From the NCBI GenBank assembly GCA_946480965.1, contig CAMLMI010000052.1, positions 1 through 18,194 on the forward strand: a DNA stretch of 18,194 bases, read 5' to 3'. The DNA comes from an uncultured Verrucomicrobiales bacterium. Lineage in GTDB: Bacteria; Verrucomicrobiota; Verrucomicrobiae; Limisphaerales; CANJSG01. Positions 14,959-18,194 of the stretch are shown one piece after another. The position numbers and the translations under genes are program-made. Below the pieces are notes generated by a model. The model was not told the DNA's origin. It ran no database searches and saw only the letters and a program-made list of their open reading frames with translations. Positions within the stretch are counted from its first letter, which is position 1. Every line of letters begins with the position of its first letter.

Positions 14959-16040
14959 ACCTTCCGCCCTACCGCGATCCCGGGACGTTCGACCCAGAGG
15001 AAAAGCGGCAACGCACAGAAAGCGACCGCAGCAGCGACGGAAATCAGAAACACGATATAATGCGGATCGAAAACCGTCCCGCCCGAAACATCGGGCCAAG
15101 AGACAAACACGGTCGAAAGCACGATGTTGTGCAGCAGGTAGATCCCGTAGGACAGCTCCGCCGGCCAATGAAAGATCCGCGTGCGGCCCAACCGCGCTTC
15201 TACTCCTTGGAGCAGCGCAATCCACCGACCCGAGACCACCGGCACCGCCAACCCTGCGGCAATCAACACCCAGAGCACCCACTCCAGCTTCATGTAGTTG
15301 AACTTCGACGCCGGAAGGACGAGAGCCAAACCGATCCAAATCCTCCAGTCCCGGAACACCTTGGGCCCCCGGTGCAACGCCTCCGCCAAGACCATGCCGA
15401 AAGCGAAGACATGGATCTTCAGCGGCAACAGCGACGGTTGCGGCCACCAGCCCAGCGGGCCGGGAGTTCCGCTCCGGTAGATGCCGATCAACTGGTTGAA
15501 GACCAATCCGACCGCAGCGCACCAGAGAAAGAACCAGCCCGCTCCGATCCGCCTCAAGGCCAAAGCAAGAAAGGGAAACGCCAAATAAAACTGCATTTCC
15601 AAAGCCAGACTCCAGTCGGGCAACCCCGAGGATTCGACTTCCGACGGCATAAATCCGAACACGAATGAAATGTGCAGCAGGAAGTGTCGCGCAAAAGTCC
15701 CAACGCTCCGCTCCGCCCCGTCGGTCAAGAACCACATCGCGACCAGAGCCACGGCATACAAGGGCACGATCCGGAACCATCGGCGCACCCAGAACCTGCC
15801 CCACGTCGACGGGGCTTCCCACGGCTCCTTCGTTTCGCGGAGCCGAAAATGGTGGAGCATGAGAAACCCGGAGATTGCCATGAAAAGATCTACCGCCCAA
15901 GCCGCCGAGGAGAACAGCGGCATCTTGACCGCCACGGCATCGGCCGAATGCCAGGCCAGCACCGCAAAGGCGGCAAAGGCTCTGAGAACGTCTAGGGTGG
16001 CGATCGCCGAAGGCGGTTTCAGGGAGGGATTCGACGGCAT
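14943..16040 (-). CDS. Acyltransferase family 3 membrane protein
   Basis: A 365-residue integral membrane protein with about ten hydrophobic segments. The opening TLDVLRAFAAFAVLAWH (His31) matches the acyltransferase-3 motif with its conserved R and catalytic-type His. DLFMAISGFLM, WSLALEMQFYLAFP (about 141-154) and the late LSYGIYLLHN block are the other family signatures. Members transfer acetyl, succinyl or similar groups across the inner membrane onto sugars of polysaccharides or lipid-linked intermediates. The start at 16040 gives MPSNPSLKPP just before the first helix. The same frame is open to 16655, but that part lies inside the PaaK-like gene, lacks hydrophobic or family features, and has no other start near the helix. 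It is 56 bases downstream of the PaaK-like gene. O-acetylation of the exopolysaccharide is the most likely role. Confidence 0.9.
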   Translation of the reverse strand: MPSNPSLKPPSAIATLDVLRAFAAFAVLAWHSADAVAVKMPLFSSAAWAVDLFMAISGFLMLHHFRLRETKEPWEAPSTWGRFWVRRWFRIVPLYAVALVAMWFLTDGAERSVGTFARHFLLHISFVFGFMPSEVESSGLPDWSLALEMQFYLAFPFLALALRRIGAGWFFLWCAAVGLVFNQLIGIYRSGTPGPLGWWPQPSLLPLKIHVFAFGMVLAEALHRGPKVFRDWRIWIGLALVLPASKFNYMKLEWVLWVLIAAGLAVPVVSGRWIALLQGVEARLGRTRIFHWPAELSYGIYLLHNIVLSTVFVSWPDVSGGTVFDPHYIVFLISVAAAVAFCALPLFLWVERPGIAVGRKVAGRI

Positions 16041-16096
16041 GGCGGTTATCGACGGCTGGAAGCTTGGGCGAACGGATTCGATCAGGTCGCCTTCTC

Positions 16097-17488
16097 TCAC
16101 TTCACTTTCGAGACCACATAGCGGAACTTGCCGCTCTTGGACCGGGGAATCTCGGCGACCCTGCGGACCCGGATCTGCATCGAAGTTCCGATCCGCTCCT
16201 GGAGCTTTTGCACGATCACCCTTTCGTCCCTCTCGGTGAATCGCTCGTCGGGCACCACCAGCACGTCGAGGGTCTGCCGGTCCTCCTGCACGAGCTGGCT
16301 TTCCTTCACCGTGTCCACCGCCTTGAAGACGAAGTCGAGCCGCCCGACATAGCGGCCTTCCGGCGTCACCACGAAGTCGTCGTCCCGCCCCGCGATCCGC
16401 TCGATCAATCGTCCGCCGCGCCCGCACGGACACTTCGTTTCGGCGGAGAGCACCATGTTGTCGCCGGTGTCGTAGCGGAGGAACGGAAAGGCCCGGTTGC
16501 CAAAGCCCGTCGCCACCACGCGCCCCACTTCGCCCGGACCGACGGCCCTGCCCTGGTCGTCGAGCAGTTCCAAGAGCCCGTATTCCTCCTTCACGTGAAT
16601 CCGGTGATGGTCGCACTCCTGCAAGTTGGTTGTCGTCTCCACCTGCCCATACCACTGGAAGATGGCCGCGCCGAACGCCGCCTCAATCTCCGCCTTTTGG
16701 AAGTCGTGGAGCATCTCCGACGCGGTGAAGACAGCCTTGACCAGTGGCAGCTTCAATCCGCGGGCCCGCGCAAACCGGGCGAGCACGTAGATGCCGGAGG
16801 GATAGCCATAGACGAAATCCGGCCGGAACCGTTCCAGTGCCAGCACGTAGTCGTGCATCGCCGTCTCGTCCATGTGGTAGAGGGAGAACATCACGGTTCG
16901 CTCCGCGAAGTTGCGGATGTGGTAGGGCGGTTTCCGCACCGAGAGCGGCACCACCATCTGCCCCTGGAAGAGGGCGAACTTGTCCCCCCGCTTGGCCCCG
17001 CCCATCGAATAGAACTGCCAGCGAAAGGCATACTCGCGCTGCAACGCCTCGTCCGTATGCGGCACGTGTAGCGACGCGCCCGTCGTGCCGCTGGTGGAGA
17101 GCGTCAGCTTCCGGTCCACCGGCAGGTTCGTGCGGATGGCGTCATACGCCTCCCGCACCACCGCCCGGTTGATGATCGGCAGCTTCCGCAGTTCGCCCAG
17201 CGGATCGGAGGCGCCTGAACAAACCCCATGCGCCTCCATGCTGCGGCGATAATGGGGCGATGCTTCGTGGACAAAGGCCAGCATCCCGTCCACCTGCTGC
17301 GCCTGGTATTCGGCCAGCCGGGCCGCGCCCCACCACTGGGATTCCCGGAGAAACGCGCTCCACTGCGGGAACACCCCGCCGTATTTCCTCCGCCCGGACC
17401 ACCAGGCATAGGCCGATGCGGCCGTGTCCCGAGCCAAGGCCGGCATCAATTTGTAGGCGGTTTCGTAGCGGGAACTCAGCTTGAACAT
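16097..17488 (-). CDS. PaaK/CapK-like adenylate-forming enzyme (phenylacetate-CoA ligase family)
   Basis: A 463-residue member of the adenylate-forming superfamily in its short PaaK/CapK form. The P-loop-like STSGTTGASL (131-140), WYGQVE (279-284), the ATP-ribose motif YDTGD (339-343) and a C-terminal SKSGKFR with the expected catalytic Lys are visible. KCPCGRGGR (352-360) is the Cys-rich element found in many PaaK-like proteins. Family members activate a carboxylate as an acyl-adenylate and often pass it to CoA. CapK-type versions occur in capsule loci where the natural substrate is unknown. The protein lacks membrane helices and should be cytoplasmic. It starts nine bases after the CapA stop and precedes the acyltransferase, so it could supply an activated acyl or amino-acid group. 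That link is inference. Confidence 0.88.
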   Translation of the reverse strand: MFKLSSRYETAYKLMPALARDTAASAYAWWSGRRKYGGVFPQWSAFLRESQWWGAARLAEYQAQQVDGMLAFVHEASPHYRRSMEAHGVCSGASDPLGELRKLPIINRAVVREAYDAIRTNLPVDRKLTLSTSGTTGASLHVPHTDEALQREYAFRWQFYSMGGAKRGDKFALFQGQMVVPLSVRKPPYHIRNFAERTVMFSLYHMDETAMHDYVLALERFRPDFVYGYPSGIYVLARFARARGLKLPLVKAVFTASEMLHDFQKAEIEAAFGAAIFQWYGQVETTTNLQECDHHRIHVKEEYGLLELLDDQGRAVGPGEVGRVVATGFGNRAFPFLRYDTGDNMVLSAETKCPCGRGGRLIERIAGRDDDFVVTPEGRYVGRLDFVFKAVDTVKESQLVQEDRQTLDVLVVPDERFTERDERVIVQKLQERIGTSMQIRVRRVAEIPRSKSGKFRYVVSKVK

Positions 17489-17497
17489 GCGTTTTTC

Positions 17498-18194
17498 CTA
17501 TCGCGCGAAAATCTTCTTCCACACAAAACCGCCCATCATCCTAAAGTGGCGCGGTTTGATCGACCGGAGCAGCCGGAGCACTCCCCGGAATCCTTCGGAG
17601 CGGATTCGCTCGCTCCAAGAACCCAGTTCCCGGCGCCACAGGTTGCCGAACGCCGTCTGTTGGAACCGTTCCGTCCCGATCTCCCGGCACAACTCCTCGA
17701 ACCGCGCCCGCGCCCGGCTTTCCGCCTCGGCATCGGCCAACGGCTGCGGCACCCCTTCCACCAAGCGGATCGGAACCATCTCCGCAGCTACCACCCCGCC
17801 GCGATTCAGGGTGATCCGCAGCAGCCCGGTCTCCATCGCGTCCGCAAGCGCTTCGGGCGTGGGCGGCCGGTCCAGCGCCATGTCCATGATGAAGTTGCCC
17901 AGGCTGTAGACGATCAACCCGCCTTTCCACCGTTCCATCCCCTGCAGCGTGTGGGGATGATGCCCCAGCACCAACGAAGCCCCCGCATCGACCAGTGCCC
18001 GGCCGATGCGGATCTGGTCTGGGTCCGGATAGGAGCAGAACTCGACCCCCCAATGACAGGCCACGATCACCGCCTCAGCCCCGGAGGATTTCAACCGCGC
18101 GATCCCGGCGATCAGCGCCCTGAGATCCAAGTCGGCGGCGCCCGGCCTACTGTTGGTCGCCGACCATTCGCCCCGTTTGCACCCCGCCAGAAAA
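17498..18194 (-). CDS. capA: CapA family protein (poly-gamma-glutamate/capsule synthesis-type), N-terminus missing
   Basis: The C-terminal 232 codons of a larger gene whose start lies outside the window; the frame is open to the edge with no stop. A TTG at about 18130 is not a credible start because family sequence continues upstream of it. Visible motifs are CHWGVEF, GHHPHTLQ and YSLGNF, which define the metal-binding core of the PGA_cap (CapA) calcineurin-like phosphoesterase fold. The His residues in the HWG and GHHPH motifs are probable metal ligands. CapA proteins are linked to poly-gamma-glutamate or capsule synthesis and export, but their catalytic activity is not clear. After the core is a basic, Arg-rich tail of about 100 residues ending in FVWKKIFAR. 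It is nine bases upstream of the PaaK-like gene, hence the same transcript. Confidence 0.88.
   Translation of the reverse strand, partial: FLAGCKRGEWSATNSRPGAADLDLRALIAGIARLKSSGAEAVIVACHWGVEFCSYPDPDQIRIGRALVDAGASLVLGHHPHTLQGMERWKGGLIVYSLGNFIMDMALDRPPTPEALADAMETGLLRITLNRGGVVAAEMVPIRLVEGVPQPLADAEAESRARARFEELCREIGTERFQQTAFGNLWRRELGSWSERIRSEGFRGVLRLLRSIKPRHFRMMGGFVWKKIFAR

Noticed and set aside
16041..16655. N-terminal extension of the acyltransferase frame
   Set aside because: It overlaps the PaaK-like gene in another frame, is Arg/Gly-rich and has no membrane segment. The family motif starts after the ATG at 16040.
17498..18130. A complete short CapA-like gene starting at a TTG near 18130
   Set aside because: The frame stays open to the window edge and the sequence continues upstream, so the gene is simply cut off by the window.
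1..18194. CRISPR array, insertion sequence, prophage, tRNA or rRNA
   Set aside because: No regularly spaced repeats, transposase or integrase motifs, or cloverleaf or rRNA-like sequence were seen. All sizeable stretches are covered by recognisable genes.

Overview
The window is an 18.2 kb, GC-rich, densely packed stretch in which every supported gene lies on the minus strand. It therefore reads in transcription order from the right edge (18194) to the left edge (1). A PilM-PilN fusion followed by a protein resembling Akkermansia Amuc_1100, next to an exosortase/EpsI pair, points to a member of the Verrucomicrobiota. No rRNA or other taxonomic marker is present, so this placement is an inference.

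Region A (18194-14943) is the promoter-side part of a surface-polysaccharide locus. It holds a CapA-family metallophosphatase-like protein cut by the window edge, a PaaK/CapK-like adenylate-forming enzyme, and an integral membrane acyltransferase-3. The acyltransferase stop codon lies inside a GC-rich hairpin followed by a short T run, a plausible terminator. Region B (14836-7803) holds a DUF362 protein, a two-domain oxidoreductase (MDR dehydrogenase plus Gfo/Idh/MocA) that starts with TTG just below another GC-rich hairpin, a heparinase II/III-family protein and an AlgD-like nucleotide-sugar dehydrogenase. The last two are coupled by an ATGA overlap.

Region C (7777-2295) continues with a GT4 glycosyltransferase, an exosortase overlapping epsI by ATGA, a polyprenyl-phosphate glycosylphosphotransferase that would start repeat-unit assembly, and a UDP-glucuronate decarboxylase that would supply UDP-xylose. 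Together A-C read as one exopolysaccharide/capsule biosynthesis and modification locus with an embedded protein-sorting pair. A 183 bp gap (2112-2294) with a symmetric hairpin separates this from Region D (2111-1), the start of a type IV pilus-like inner-membrane assembly operon: pilM-pilN fusion, then an Amuc_1100/PilO-like gene cut by the left edge.

The points most worth a second look are: the exosortase appears to carry Glu where the third catalytic residue (His) is expected; the sugar dehydrogenase looks GDP-mannose-type while the partner enzyme is a UDP-glucuronate decarboxylase; the heparinase-like protein has no visible export signal; a 7-bp tandem repeat sits in the interdomain linker of the two-domain oxidoreductase; and PilM is fused to PilN. 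No mobile elements, CRISPR arrays or tRNA/rRNA genes were seen, and no intergenic stretch exceeds about 185 bp.
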